DNA of 64,000 nt from Poa pratensis (lineage: Eukaryota > Streptophyta > Magnoliopsida > Poales > Poaceae), in the NCBI GenBank assembly GCA_947311845.1, contig CAMZMU010000027.1, positions 77,166,825 through 77,230,824 of the forward strand. The letters are read 5' to 3'. This document shows positions 1 through 12,075 of the stretch, in pieces. Under the pieces are notes generated by a model. It was not told the origin of the DNA. It was given only the letters and a program-made list of their open reading frames with translations, and made no database searches. The translations under genes were made by a program, and so were the position numbers. Position 1 is the first letter of the stretch. Each line of letters opens with the position of its first letter.

Positions 1-295
1 ATCTAGTCAGCTCCATTCAGTCAGGCTTCATAACTCACCTTTCTGCTCAAACTTCCAGTATATATGCCTCATGGTCTCACGAAGAACACGTGGTATATTC
101 ACCATGTTGTGAATACCCAGTATTGTCCTCTGGTAATAGGTACTGACTAACACGAGGTTTCCAACAGTTTCTCGAAGAATACATGGTATGTCCATCATAT
201 TGTAAACAACCAAAGTAATCCTCCGATAAATTGGATTACTACTATAGCTAGAATTCCAGTTGGCTTATCCGATGGTCTCAAGAAAAGAACTACAC
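1..295 (-). repeat. RLG-2 internal region, left part, with degenerate ~97-bp tandem units
   Basis: This stretch lies left of the RLG-1 insertion and continues at 12076. Three imperfect units start near 71, 168 and 271, with the motif TCTC(AC)GAAGAA repeated. The third unit is cut by RLG-1 at TACAC (291-295) and resumes after 12075. I read it as non-coding internal DNA of the minus-strand Gypsy element whose LTR is at 14281 onward. The 61-codon minus-strand frame over 28-213 simply reads across two repeat units and is not a gene. Confidence 0.5.
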
Positions 296-1329
296 TGTAA
301 CATCCCTAGCTTTCAAAAAAGTTAAAAAATCAGAAAAATTTAAAACTTTTTAAAACTATTATGTATTTTGCTTTGAAAAGAAAATTCATGCATACATTCA
401 TCATCATATAGCATTGTTTGCATTTGGATATTTTAAAAGTGAGAATAATAATTCCAATTGAAAACATATTTAACAAAATATATTAGTAGAGCAAAGAATG
501 CTCCAAGTTTTCTTTTGACTTTTATGAATGTGTTTCTGCTAGAATTGTTTGTGAAATTGTTTGAATCTATTGTAATATAAGTAATTGCAAATGCTTTATC
601 TTGTGGTATTTAAGATCTACTTAAACCACATTTGTTTGTTTAAAACCTATTTTAAATTGGACACCAAGTGTCATATTTGGGTTATTAAAAAAACCTAGTT
701 TGGGAATCTAAATGACTTCTGTTTAAAATAGTTATTTGCATTTCTAAAATGAGTTTTGAATTCACTTTGTTTAAACTATTTGAGTTTTATACAAAATTAT
801 TTTATTGAGTGATATTAATCATATTACTCATATTCTGCTTTGGTTTAAATTATAAGTACAAAAGGAATTATAAAAAAAAACCTTTTGTTTTAAAATTGCA
901 TTATATGACCAAAATGCTTTTTAAACACATTTCAAAATTTTGTTTATAAAAAGTTTTGGAAAAGAGTTTTGAAGGTTCCATTTGGAAGGATTGATTTTTA
1001 CAAAATTTTAGGAATTGGTTTGAATCCTTTTGGATTTATATTTTAAAAGTTATTTAGAAAACCAGAAAACAAAAAAGAAAAGAGAACAAAAAAAATGGAA
1101 AAGGGCTAACTGGGCCGAGCCATCTCTTCTCTACCGCGCGTGCAGCAGACAGCAGCCCGGCAGCAGCCCACCTCCCTTTCTCTCACTGCCAGGTGGGTCC
1201 CACCGATGATGCCAGCTATGACATCATCGCCTTCAACCTCCCGTGCAAGAAAACAACACCGAAACCCTAATCGATTCCGGATCAAATTCGTTAGGATTTG
1301 CTCGCGATTCTCCCGAGCCCTCTCCCCCA

Positions 1330-1335
1330 TATAAA
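1330..1335 (+). promoter_or_regulatory. TATA box of RLG-1 5' LTR
   Basis: TATAAA sits in the context CCCCCATATAAACCCC, just after an ACCGAAACCCTAAT leader-like stretch and before GC-rich sequence. The same motif is conserved in the 3' LTR at 8469-8474. It is the best candidate for the LTR core promoter. Confidence 0.55.
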
Positions 1336-2419
1336 CCCCACGATCCCCGCTCCAAAAGCCCTCAAAAATCCTAGCCAATATGCCCCCAGGCTGCGCACAC
1401 GCAAGCTCGCAACGCCGCCACCGCCGCCGGCGAACTTCGTCGATTCCGGCAAGTACCGTCGACTCCAAGCCCTCTCTCTTGTCCCATCTTCCTTGTCTTG
1501 ATCTTGCGCACCTCTTGAAAAAAAATTGTGATTTGTTGGCACACCAGATCGACGCGAGCTTGCCCGACCGAAGCGGCCGTCCACGTCTCCGACTTTGGCA
1601 AGCAACCCAGGGAGGAGAAGAGCACCGCGACGCCGTCCACCCCGCCATCAACATCGCCTTCGCGTGCTTCACCTCGTGGTATGATCCCCTCGCCTCCGTA
1701 GGCCGTAGATCGTCAAATCCGTGCACGATCGTGCATGGCGCCACCGCACCGGAGTTCCTCTGGCGACCTAGTGCCGCTAGTTTTAGGCCTTTGGATCTGG
1801 GCCGTTAGATCGCGGATGGGCGTTGTAGATTAGAAGCAGCTACGAAGGGGTACGAGCGAATCAGATCGCGACACATCGGCCGCCTCGTCAGCGCACCGTC
1901 AGCACCAGCCAGCCAATCCAGCGCCGCCGCGTGGACGTCAACGCCAACTCAGCAGTCAAGGTCAACAGTCAGCGCGAAGACCGGCATTTTTGCAGAAACG
2001 TCCCTGGAACTTAGATCTATCATTAATTTTTATTGGCTCGGCCAAATTTTGCAAACTTTATATTTTTGGAAAGCTTATGACATGTAGAAACTTTTGGCAT
2101 AGTTAGTTTTAGGTTTTGTCGAAATTAAATTAGTTGTTTTTCAAAAGTGGTTTAAATAGTATTCTGGCTATAATTTGAGTTTAAAAATAGATTTTTGAGT
2201 AAACTCTTTTGCTATAGTTTTGTATGCCTAAGTATTGGCCGTAGGAATACTCTATTATTTTTGTAAAATTATTTTCAATGATTTTTTTTGAGTAAATATT
2301 GATTAAAAGCTTTTTAGGTGTTATTTTAATAAATAAAATGTATTAAAAATTATTTTCTTCTTATATTCGAGTTATAAAATAACTTAGTAATATTTTGAAG
2401 ACTTTAGTACTAAAAGTAC

Positions 2420-2770
2420 TTAGAAACATTTTGCCTCTCCAAACAAAGTAATTCTTTTCCTTAGAAAATATTTGATAATTATTTAACAACACTTTTTCTT
2501 AGACATTTTCTTAGAAAATTTCAACACCTTAAAAGTGCTAAACCTTTTCCTTAGAAAAATTTAACATCCTAAAAACATAGTTGTGTTGACAAGTGTTTGT
2601 CCTTAGAAAAATTATCAACTATTGTTTTAAAGTATTTTTCCGTAGAAAAATACCAACACCTTATTCTATGAACTATTACTTAGAAATTATTTTGACTTGA
2701 TGTGTTAGTCTCTAGTCCTTAGTGAAAATTCGACTCCGAAGTATTTTGATCTTTTGGTCCTTAGTTAGTT
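2420..2770 (+). repeat. Dispersed CTTAGAAA motif cluster in the LTR
   Basis: At least eight copies of (C)CTTAGAAA(A) or close variants occur in ~350 bp at irregular spacing of 30-60 bp. The 3' LTR has the same cluster near 9560-9910. It looks like a degenerate short-period repeat within U3/R and has no evident coding role. Confidence 0.5.
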
Positions 2771-4917
2771 TTGGGACCATCTTGTTTGTCTTGCATCAAC
2801 TTTGAGCATTTTCATAAGCATGGCATGCATATTAAGTCCTTAGTATTATTTTGTACTTCTTACATGACTCCCTCCTTAGAAATTTTGAGGATGCATGTTA
2901 GCTCTTTTGAACTCTCTAGTCAAAACCACTAAGTTAGAAATTAGTGGAAACAATGAAGAAGCAAAGAAAGACTTAGCAAGAAAACAAGACTCCAGAAGCA
3001 TCTCCAAGAAGAAAGTACTTAGAAGAAATCAAGAGGAAATTCATGAAGACCAACCATCCTACCTTTTTCTAAGTCTCTTTCCTTTCTCTCCTTTCTTCCT
3101 ACTTCATGGTGGCTAAGTTATATTCAAGACCAACCTTGGTGCTGCCAACATCATCAAGTCTATAGAACCATCAAGTCTACTAAATTAAATGAAGTCAATA
3201 CATCAAGACGAAAGCTACAAGGAAGCCTGGAGAAGAATTTTGGAAGACCAACTAGTTCTTTCCTTCTATCTTCTCTCTTTCTAAATTTTGTCTCACTTTG
3301 GACATAGACCAAGTCCTTGGTGATTAAGACTAAGTTCTTAGTCTTCTAACCGAAGACCATGGAAGATACATGAAGCTGCAAAGGAGTTGAAGATTATTTG
3401 AAGACCAACTTGTGAAGACTTAGAGTAGCCTTACAACCTTCAAGTGGTGGTTTTATCTTGCCTTAGCTGAATGGGATAATGTTATTTTGTTGTCTCTCCC
3501 TTATTTTGTTTTGCTTGTCTTGCATACCATAACTCTTTGTATCATCCTGCATCGCATGCACATCATAATTTTTCTAAGTGTTGCATATATGATTGTATGT
3601 TTAATTGTGGTTTGTTTGACTTGTTAGAAATTCCGGAGAGAGACGAAAGTGGTTGCAACTGCTACTACTACACTACTGTTTGCCAAGGCAAGTGGCACAC
3701 CCCCATGAAGTTTTCCTAAGTATTTTATATGCATTACTTAGTGTATTTTTATATGCATGTGTTGGATAGAAGTATAGCTATATGCTAAACCCACCATACC
3801 TTTACACTAGTTGTGTCTAGAACCCTTTGATAACTTAGTAGAATTTTGATGCTATGCAAATGTGTTTTCTTTAAAGCTTAATTCTACTAAGTAATTTATC
3901 ACCTGGGTGGACTTGGTTATGAAAAGATGATGGAAAGGTTGAGTGTCATCTCTTAGGGGTGACCTCTAAGGGATGGTCACTTGTGGTTGCCACCCAGGGT
4001 ATTAAGGGGCCAATGTTTTCTCTAAGTGAAGATTGCTTACCGTGCAGCCATTAGTCATATGGGCTCTGGCTAGATGGATTAAGTTGCGTGGACTCGTCCC
4101 GACTTGACAGGTGGTGGTAGAATGGTTAGAATGGGAGCGCGTCAAGTCGGTATGGGATGGGAAAATGCTTCTGAAAAGTCTCGTCTCAACTCTCTCCTTT
4201 TCCTTAGCACAATTTGAGTGCTTGAGGATAGTTTGGGTTTGTTGGGTCTAATGGTGAAAGTGCACAACCTCTGCAGAGTTAAAAACTAAGTACTTAGCCG
4301 TGTCCCCGGTTACGGACAATTTGAGCAGCTGATCAAGGATTCAACGGAGGCTTCATCATTCCAATTTCGAAAGTAAAACTTGATGGTGAACAAGGGTAGA
4401 TGAGACTATGGTCTTATACCATATCGTCTCCAACTTTTGAAGAAAATGTTTTACAAAGTGTTAGGCAAAATTGGCTTTTATGCAAAATAGCCTTGAACTC
4501 CACCAGCCAAATATGCATATAGGCTATAGAGTTATTCCATTAAGTGTCCACATAGTGTCACTTGCCAGATCCATTTTTAATGGTTCTGACCCACTCTGTT
4601 GCAAAATTTTATTTGTTGCAGATTGTTCTGATGACGAGTGAGTTTCGTTAAGGGTTTCGAGTCTGCAACCAACATGTTTTCGCCTGTGGCACATGCAAAG
4701 GATGAGGACTCCATGAAGATTATTTTCCGCTGCTTTACTCTTTCAAGCTAGCTTATGCTATGCAAGTTGTAATGAATATTTTACCAAGTCTGGATCATTC
4801 GATGTAATAATGATACTGTTGTGATATCATCTTAAACTGTGTGTGCAAATGAAACGATCCAGGGGTTTGCACTATACACAGGTACCTTGCCATTTCTAAG
4901 TGCAGGTACGCTACAGA

Positions 4918-4929
4918 TGGTATCAGAGC
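4918..4929 (+). promoter_or_regulatory. RLG-1 primer binding site (initiator Met-tRNA)
   Basis: TGGTATCAGAGC lies two bases after the LTR end CTACA. It matches the complement of the plant initiator methionine tRNA 3' end, the usual reverse-transcription primer of plant LTR elements, and fixes the element's strand as plus. Confidence 0.93.
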
Positions 4930-5098
4930 ACTGTGTTGCCTGTAGGTTCGAAACCCTAAGTCTGGATAGAAATAGGCTGGCCATAGGAATTAAAAGCTAA
5001 TTTACTCTACTATAAAAGTTTAATCTTGTTTCTTCCTTTTCTTTTGAACTTATTCTAGTAACACTTGATCTAATCTTGTTTCCTCAAATTCTGTTTAG

Positions 5099-5856
5099 AT
5101 GGTCCCCTTCACCTTCACGGAGATTCCGAGAGACAGCGTGACTTGTCCTTTTGGAGTTCAACTGAATGGTATCTGCAAAGATCTTGATTTGGTTCCCCCA
5201 ACCTTCAAAATAAGGACGATACCCTCAGAGATAACCAATAAGCAACGCTGGGAGATTGAGACAGAGATCCTACCTGGTACTACCAGGATTCCCACCGAGG
5301 CAATTGTCTACAAGAGGGTGTACCCACCTGGGAGACTGGCCTTCTGCTAGCAAAACATGAGGCACTATCACGTATCTGTGAGGAATTCTACGAGATGTTG
5401 CCCCAAAACTCTCCCTACCGTCGCTTCGGGAGGCGTAATGCTAATGGACTACCCCACTGGAGTGGAAAGGATCGCGAGAAGCTAAACCCTACAGAGCTAC
5501 AAATGGAAGATCTGGAGTTAGCAACACATATAGCTACCACTGCACTCCATGCTGAGATGAAGATGACGGACGAGGCCAAGGAGTTGATTGAGGAGCAGAG
5601 GAAGGAGATCGAACCACTATAGAAATAATAGCCTCCGAAGAATTCAGAAGCAGAAGCGTGAGACGACCATTCAAAGCTTGAAGCTGAAAATTTGAAGCTG
5701 CTAAACAAGGTCGACAGACAGGAAGCAACGATAGCAGCCCTTCGGGAGCAATGTGCCCAACTCGCAAGGGAGTCATTCGAAGAGGAGAACTCAAGGATGA
5801 AGCGCCCTAAGACTAAGGCCTCCACCGAGTGTTCCAGCAAGAACCAGAGAGAGTAG
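5099..5856 (+). pseudogene. RLG-1 upstream ORF ahead of gag, unknown function, coiled-coil C-terminus
   Basis: An ORF starts at 5099, ~170 bp after the primer site, with 83 codons (start MVPFTFTEIP). A one-base shift near 5330 moves it into the frame that continues through 5395-5622 (ELQMEDLELATHI region). After stops near 5620-5630, the same frame resumes at 5671-5856 with a heptad-like, Glu/Leu/Lys/Gln-rich segment (KLEAENLKLLNKVDRQEATI) and ends at TAG 5854-5856. Joined conceptually it would be a ~250-residue protein whose last third is coiled coil. It does not resemble gag, protease or polymerase. Some plant Gypsy lineages have an extra ORF before gag; whether this is homologous is unknown. 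It is probably decayed in this copy. Confidence 0.5.
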
Positions 5857-5918
5857 TCACCCACCAACCCTAGAATTTTGTCAGACGACGTTAGTTTCAT
5901 TATTGACCAACCAAAATT

Positions 5919-7323
5919 GTGGTATGGCAGTACTTAGGCTTGTATTTTCAGAATATCCGTTGTTACCTGGGTTTGAAGTCAAGAGAAAAGTTTGAAAGTT
6001 TAAAGTTTGTTTTGAGCTTGTTTGTGTTGTGTTATGTGAATGCTTGTATGGGTAGAAATATTTCCCTTAGAATCTGTCTATCTTATACTTATCTATTCCA
6101 AAACCCACAGATGTCTCCCCAGAGTGCACCTGAAGACAACAACAACACCAGCACCAACAACGTTGAAACAATGTTGCAGAAGATGATGGCAACACAAGCC
6201 CAGCTGATGACCATGATGACCCAGATCAAAGCAAATCAAAGTGAACCACCACCACCCCTAACCCATACGGATAGACTTGTCAAATTTTTAAGTCTTGAAC
6301 CCAACACGTTCCACCCTACAAATGATCCAATTATGGCAACCGACTGGCTACGATCAATAGAGAAGGATCTGATACTTTGTGAGTGCACCGACACAGAGAA
6401 AGTGAGTTTTGCATCTTATTTCTTGGAAGGACTTGCGGCTAAATGGTGGAGAACTTATCATAGCACTCACACATGTGATACTTTAACCTGGAAAGAGTTC
6501 AAGGAAGGGTTTTGTAGTGTTTACAGTTCCCCTGACATGTGGAACATGAAGCAAGAAGAGTTCCTAAACCTGAGGCAAGGGGACAGGACGCTCAAGGAGT
6601 ATAGAGATGATTTCTATGCACTGTCTCGTTATGCCCCTGAAGGCATAATTATCGAGGAAGAGAGGGAGGAAAGTTTTCTCAAGAGACTATGTGATGAGAT
6701 GAAAGTCCCTTTCACAGTCACACACGCTTGGGAGTATCAGGCCTTACTGGACCAAGCACTCATACTGGAGGATGATATCAGGAAGACTGGAAATCTGAAG
6801 AGAAAGCTAAGTATCAACAAACATCATTCTGAGCCTTCATTCAAAAGACACCATACTCCTGAGGTGAACCATAGCCACAAACAGGGGAATCACCATAATA
6901 AAGGGAGTCATCTCAAACATCCTGATCGCAATGGTGGATCCAAAGGAAGCAATGGAGACCGGAAGGGAAATGGACATGATGACCATAACCATAACAATGG
7001 ACAGCATCGCCCAAATCCAGAACTCAAGAAAGATCAGCCAAGTGCTCTGCTTTAAGTGCAATAATAAGGGCCATTATGCCAATAAGTGCCCGGAAAATAA
7101 ACTCCAGAACAACCCTCCCCAGAAAGACATCAGCAAGGTGATGTGCTTCAAATGCAAGAACATGGGTCATTACGCCAATAAATGCCCAGCTAAGATGAAG
7201 ACCGAAGAAATTGCTAAGACAAAGCCTTTTGGTAAAGGATATATGAACCACACCAATGTGGAAGAAGTGATTGAGGAACCTAGCTTGGAGAATGGTACGT
7301 TATCAATCAAGTTTACAGTTTGA
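5919..7323 (+). pseudogene. RLG-1 gag: capsid domain plus two CCHC zinc knuckles in shifted frames
   Basis: The 5919-7055 frame encodes a retrotransposon gag (capsid) domain. Landmarks are WLRSIEKDLILCECTD, KVSFASYFLEGLAAKWW and a LRQGDRTLKEYRDDFYALS stretch, followed by a His/Asn/Gly/Lys-rich tail. The likely true start is the ATG at 6111 (MSPQSAPEDN), because the upstream codons are hydrophobic and CCCACAG immediately before it resembles a 3' splice site. Two zinc knuckles (CFKCNNKGHYANKCP and CFKCKNMGHYANKCP) lie in the +1 frame, 6931-7323. The frames overlap at 6931-7055, so a +1 shift is needed to make full Gag. Gag would package RLG-1 RNA, presumably with polymerase supplied by another element. 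No pol follows. Confidence 0.85.
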
Positions 7324-7423
7324 AGTTTGACTGCCAACACAAATTTCTTTTAAGGGTGGTAGCCCACCGAGTTATCCCAGTCACAACCTTTTGCTAGCCT
7401 TCCCGAATCTCGGGACGAGATTC

Positions 7424-7441
7424 CTTTTAAGGGTGGTAGTA
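7424..7441 (+). promoter_or_regulatory. RLG-1 polypurine tract
   Basis: CTTTTAAGGGTGGTAGTA directly abuts the TG of the 3' LTR at 7442. A near-identical motif, CTTTTAAGGGTGGTAG, occurs ~75 bp upstream at about 7348-7364. The distal copy is the functional-looking one because of its position. Confidence 0.7.
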
Positions 7442-10400
7442 TGTAACATCCCAAGTTTTCAAAAAGTTGAAAAATCAGAAAAATTTAAAACTTTTAAAAC
7501 TATTATGTATTTTGCTTTGAAAAGAAAATTCATGCATACATTCATCATCATATAGCATTGTTTGCATTTGGATATTTAAAAGTGAGATAATAATTCCACT
7601 TGAAAACATATTTAACAAAATATATTAGTAGAGCAAAGAATGCTCCAAGTTTTCTTTTGACTTTTATGAATGTGTTTCTGCTAGAATTGTTTGTGAAATC
7701 GTTTGAATCTATTGTAATATAAGTAATTGCAAATGCTTTATCTTGTGGTATTTAAGATCTACTTAAACCACATTTGTTTGTTTAAAACCTATTTTAAATT
7801 GGACACCAAGTGTCATATTTGGGTTATTAAAAAAAACCTAGTTTGGGAATCTAAATGACTTCTGTTTAAAATAGTTATTTGCATTTCTAAAATGAGTTTT
7901 GAATTCACTTTGTTTAAACTATTTGAGTTTTATACAAAATTATTTTATTGAGTGATATTAATCATATTACTCATATTCTGCTTTGGTTTAAATTATAAGT
8001 ACAAAAGGAATTATAAAAAAAACCTTTTGTTTTAAAATGGCATTATATGACCAAAATGCTTTTTAAACACATTTCAAAATTTTGTTTATAAAAAGTTTTG
8101 GAAAAGAGTTTTGAAGGTTCCATTTGAAAGGATTGATTTTTACAAAATTTTAGGAAATGGTTTGAATCCTTTTGGATTTATATTTTAAAAGTTATTTAGA
8201 AAACCAGAAAACAAAAAAAGAAAAGAGAACAAAAAAAATGGAAAAGGGCTAACTGGGCCGAGCCATCTCTTCTCTACCGCGCGTGCAGCAGCAGCCCGGC
8301 AGCAGCCCACCTCCCTTTCTCTCACTGCCAGGTGGGTCCCACCGATGACGCCAGCTATGACATCATCGCCTTCAACCTCCCGTGCAAGAAAACAACACCG
8401 AAACCCTAATCGATTCCGGATCAAATTCGTTAGGATTTGCTCGCGATTCTCCCGAGCCCTCTCCCCCATATAAACCCCACGATCCCCGCTCCAAAAGCCC
8501 TCAAAAATCCTAGCCAATATGCCCCCAGGCTGCGCACACGCAAGCTCGCAACGCCGCCACCGCCGCCGGCGAACTTCGTCGATTCCGGCAAGTACCGTCG
8601 ACTCCAAGCCCTCTCTCTTGTCCCATCTTTCTTGTCTTGATCTTGCGCACCTCTTCAAATTTTTTTCTGATTTGTTGGCACACCAGATCGACGCGAGCTT
8701 GCTCGACCGAAGCGGCCGTCCACGTCTCCGACTCCGGCAAGCAACCCAGGGAGGAGAAGAGCACCGCGACGCCGTCCACCCCGCGATCAACATCGCCTTC
8801 GCGTGCTTCACCTCGTGGTATGATCCCCTCGCCTTCGTAGGCCGTAGATCGTCAAATCCGTGCACGACCGTGCATGGCGCCACCGCACCGGAGTTCCTCC
8901 GGCGACATAGCGCCGCTAGTTTTAGGCCTTTGGATCTGGGCCGTTAGATCGCGGATGGGCGTTGTAGATTAGAAGCAGCTGCGAAGGGGTACGAGCGAAT
9001 CAGATCGCGACACATCGGCCGCCTCGTCAGTGCACCGTCAGCACCAGCCAGCCAATCCAGCGCCGCCGCGTGGACGTCAACGCCAACTCAGCAGTCAAGG
9101 TCAACAGTCAGCGCGAAGACCGGCATTTTTGCAGAAACGTCCCTGGAACTTAGATCTATCATTAATTTTTATTGGCTCGGCCAAATTTTGCAAACTTTAT
9201 ATTTTTGGAAAGCTTATGACATGTAGAAACTTTTGGCATAGTTAGTTTTAGGTTTTGTCGAAATTAAATTAGTTGTTTTTCAAAAGTGGTTTAAATAGTA
9301 TTCTGGCTATAATTTGAGTTTAAAAATAGATTTTGAGTAAACTCTTTTGCTATAGTTTTGTATGCCTAAGTATTGGCCGTAGGAATACTCTATTATTTTT
9401 GTAAAATTATTTTCAATGATTTTTTTTGAGTAAATATTGATTAAAAGCTTTTTAGGTGTTATTTTAATAAATAAAATGTATTAAAAATTATTTTCTTCTT
9501 ATATTCGAGTTATAAAATAACTTAGTAATATTTTGAAGACTTTAGTACTAAAAGTACTTAGAAACATTTTGCCTCTCCAAACAAAGTAATTCTTTTCCTT
9601 AGAAAATATTTGATAATTATTTAACAACACTTTTTCTTAGACATTTTCTTAGAAAATTTCAACACCTTAAAAGTGCTAAACCTTTTCCTTAGAAAAATTT
9701 AACATCCTAAAAACATAGTTGTGTTGACAAGTGTTTGTCCTTAGAAAAATTATCAACTATAGTTTTAAAGTATTTTTCCTTAGAAAAATACCAACACCTT
9801 ATTCTATGAACTATTACTTAGAAATTATTTTGACTTGATGTGTTAGTCTCTAGTCCTTAGTGAAAATTGACTCCGAAGTATTTTGATCTTTTGGTCCTTA
9901 GTTATTTTTGGGACCATCTTGTTTGTCTTGCATCAACTTTGAGCATTTTCATAAGCATGGCATGCATATTAAGTCCTTAGTATTATTTTGTACTTCTTAC
10001 ATGACTCCCTCCTTAGAAATTTTGAGGATGCATGTTAGCTCTTTTGAACTCTCTAGTCAAAACCACTAAGTTAGAAATTAGTGGAAACAATGAAGAAACA
10101 AAGAAAGACTTAGCAAGAAAACAAGACTCCAGAAGCATCTCCAAGAAGAAAGTACTTAGAAGAAATCAAGAGGAAATTCATGAAGACCAACCATCCTACC
10201 TTTTTCTAAGTCTCTTTCCTTTCTCTCCTTTCTTCCTACTTCATGGTGGCTAAGTTATATTCAAGACCAACCTTGGTGCTGCCAACATCATCAAGTCTGT
10301 AGAACCATCAAGTCTACCAAATTAAATGAAGTCAATACATCAAGAAGAAAGCTACAAGGAAGCCTGGAGAAGAATTTTGGAAGACCAACTAGTTCTTTCC

Positions 10401-12070
10401 TTCTATCTTCTCTCTTTCTAAATTTTGTCTCACTTTGGACATAGACCAAGTCCTTGGTGATTAAGACTAAGTTCTTAGTCTTCTAACCGAAGACCATGGA
10501 AGATACATGAAGCTGCAAAGGAGTTGAAGATTATTTGAAGACCAACTTGTGAAGACTTAGAGTAGCCTTACAACCTTCAAGTGGTGGTTTTATCTTGCCT
10601 TAGCTGAATGGGATAATGTTATTTTGTTGTCTCTCCCTTATTTTGTTTTGCTTGTCTTGCATACCATAACTCTTTGTATCATCCTGCATCGCATGCACAT
10701 CATAATTTTTCTAAGTGTTGCATATATGATTGTATGTTTAATTGTGGTTTGTTTGACTTGTTAGAAATTCCGGAGAGAGACGAAAGTGGTTGCAACTGCT
10801 ACTACAACACTACTGTTTGCCAAGGCAAGTGGCACACCCCCATGAAGTTTTCCTAAGTATTTTATATGCATTACTTAGTGTATTTCTTATATGCATGTGT
10901 TGGATAGAAGTATAGCTATATGCTAAACCCACCATACCTTTACACTAGTTGTGTCTAGAATTCCCTTTGATAACTTAGTAGAATGTTTGATGCTATGCAA
11001 ATGTGTTTTCTTTAAAGCTCAATTCTACTAAGTAATTTATCACCTGGGTGGACTTGGTTATGAAAAGATGATGGAAAGGTTGAGTGTCATCTCTTAGGGG
11101 TGACCTCTAAGGGATGGTCACTTGTGGTTGCCACCCAGGGTATTAAGAGGCCAATGTTTTCTCCAAGTGAAGATTGCTTCCCGTGCAGCCATTAGTCATA
11201 TGGGCTCTGGCTAGATGGATTAAGTTGCGTGGACTCGTCCCGACTTGACAGGTGGTGGTAGAATGGTTAGAATGGGAGCGCGTCAAGTCGGTATGGGATG
11301 GGAAAATGCTTCTGAAAAGTCTCGTCTCAACTCTCTCCTTTTCCGTAGCACAATTTGAGTGCTTGAGGATAGTTTGGGTTTGTTGGGTCTAATGGTGAAA
11401 GTGCATAACCTCTGCAGAGTTAAAAACTAAGTACTTAGCCGTGTCCCCGGTTACGGACAATTTGAGCAGCTGATCAAGGATTCAACGGAGGCTTCATCAT
11501 TCCAATTTCAAAAGTAAAACTTGATGGTGAACAAGGGTAGATGAGACTATGGTCTTATACCATATCGTCTCCAACTTTTGAAGAAAATGTTTTACAAGGT
11601 GTTAGGCAAAATTGGCTTTTATGCAAAATAGCCTTGAACTCCACCAGCCAAATATGCATATAGGCTATAGAGTTATTCCATTAGGTGTCCACATAGTGTC
11701 ACTTGCCAGATCCATTTTTAATGGTATCTGACCCACTCTGTTGCAAAATTTTATTTTGTTGTAGATTGTTCTGACGACGAGTGAGTTTCGTTAAGGGTTT
11801 CGAGTCTGCAACCAACATGTTTTCGCCTGTGTCACATGCAAAGGATGAGGACTCCATGAAGAATAAATTTTCCGCTGCTTTACTCTATCAAGCTAGCTTT
11901 GTGCTATGCAAGTTGTAATGAACTTTATTTTTTTCCAAGTCTGGATCATTCGTGTAATAATTGATACAATGTTGTGATATTCATCTTAAACTGTGTGTGC
12001 AAATGAAACGATCCAGGGGTTTGCACTATACACAGGTACCTTGCCATTTTCTAAGTGCAGGTACGCTACA
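7442..12070 (+). repeat. RLG-1 3' LTR (4.63 kb)
   Basis: This is a direct copy of 296-4915 with scattered substitutions and one-base indels. It ends at CTACA 12070 and is followed by target duplication TACAC. TATA box copy at 8469-8474. Its last ~795 bp form the start of the 6.14-kb tandem duplication and are present again at 17420-18214. Confidence 0.92.
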
Positions 12071-12075
12071 TACAC

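Larger units (their letters stand above)
296..4915 (+). repeat. RLG-1 5' LTR (4.62 kb)
   Basis: The direct copy is at 7442-12070. It begins TGTAAC and ends CTACA. AT-rich U3 (296-1090) is followed by a GC-rich block (1105-1990) with a TATA box and CCCTAA-type leader sequence, then AT-rich DNA with many CTTAGAAA motifs. A 10-bp inverted repeat, CCGACTTGAC at 4099-4108 and GTCAAGTCGG at 4141-4150, lies near the 3' end. Open frames in the GC-rich block occur in both LTRs and are not considered genes. Confidence 0.9.
296..12070 (+). mobile_element. RLG-1: gag-only (non-autonomous) Gypsy-type LTR retrotransposon
   Basis: This is a complete element. Two near-identical LTRs (296-4915 and 7442-12070) begin TGTAACATCCC and end GGTACGCTACA, and perfect 5-bp target duplications TACAC lie at 291-295 and 12071-12075. 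The primer binding site follows the 5' LTR and a purine tract precedes the 3' LTR. The internal region is only ~2.5 kb and encodes a gag-like protein plus a small upstream coiled-coil ORF. No protease, reverse transcriptase, RNase H or integrase motif is visible, so it must have been mobilised by a partner. The retrotransposon-gag fold plus two CCHC knuckles and the initiator-Met primer site suggest Gypsy; the clade is not certain. LTR divergence looks well under 1-2% by eye, which implies a recent insertion. Confidence 0.92.

Noticed and set aside
1380..1808. 142-codon plus-strand ORF, repeated at 8519-8947, and the minus-strand frames over the same region
   Set aside because: It lies in the GC-rich leader-like part of both RLG-1 LTRs, has no domain, and is open on both strands as expected from composition.
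2420..2770. CRISPR-like array of CTTAGAAA motifs
   Set aside because: The motif is too short, spacing is irregular, and it lies in a plant LTR with no cas genes.
2895..3116. 73-codon ORF and a 60-codon ORF at 3537-3719, both repeated in the 3' LTR
   Set aside because: They are conserved only because the LTRs are recent copies; composition is Lys/Ser-rich and no domain is seen.
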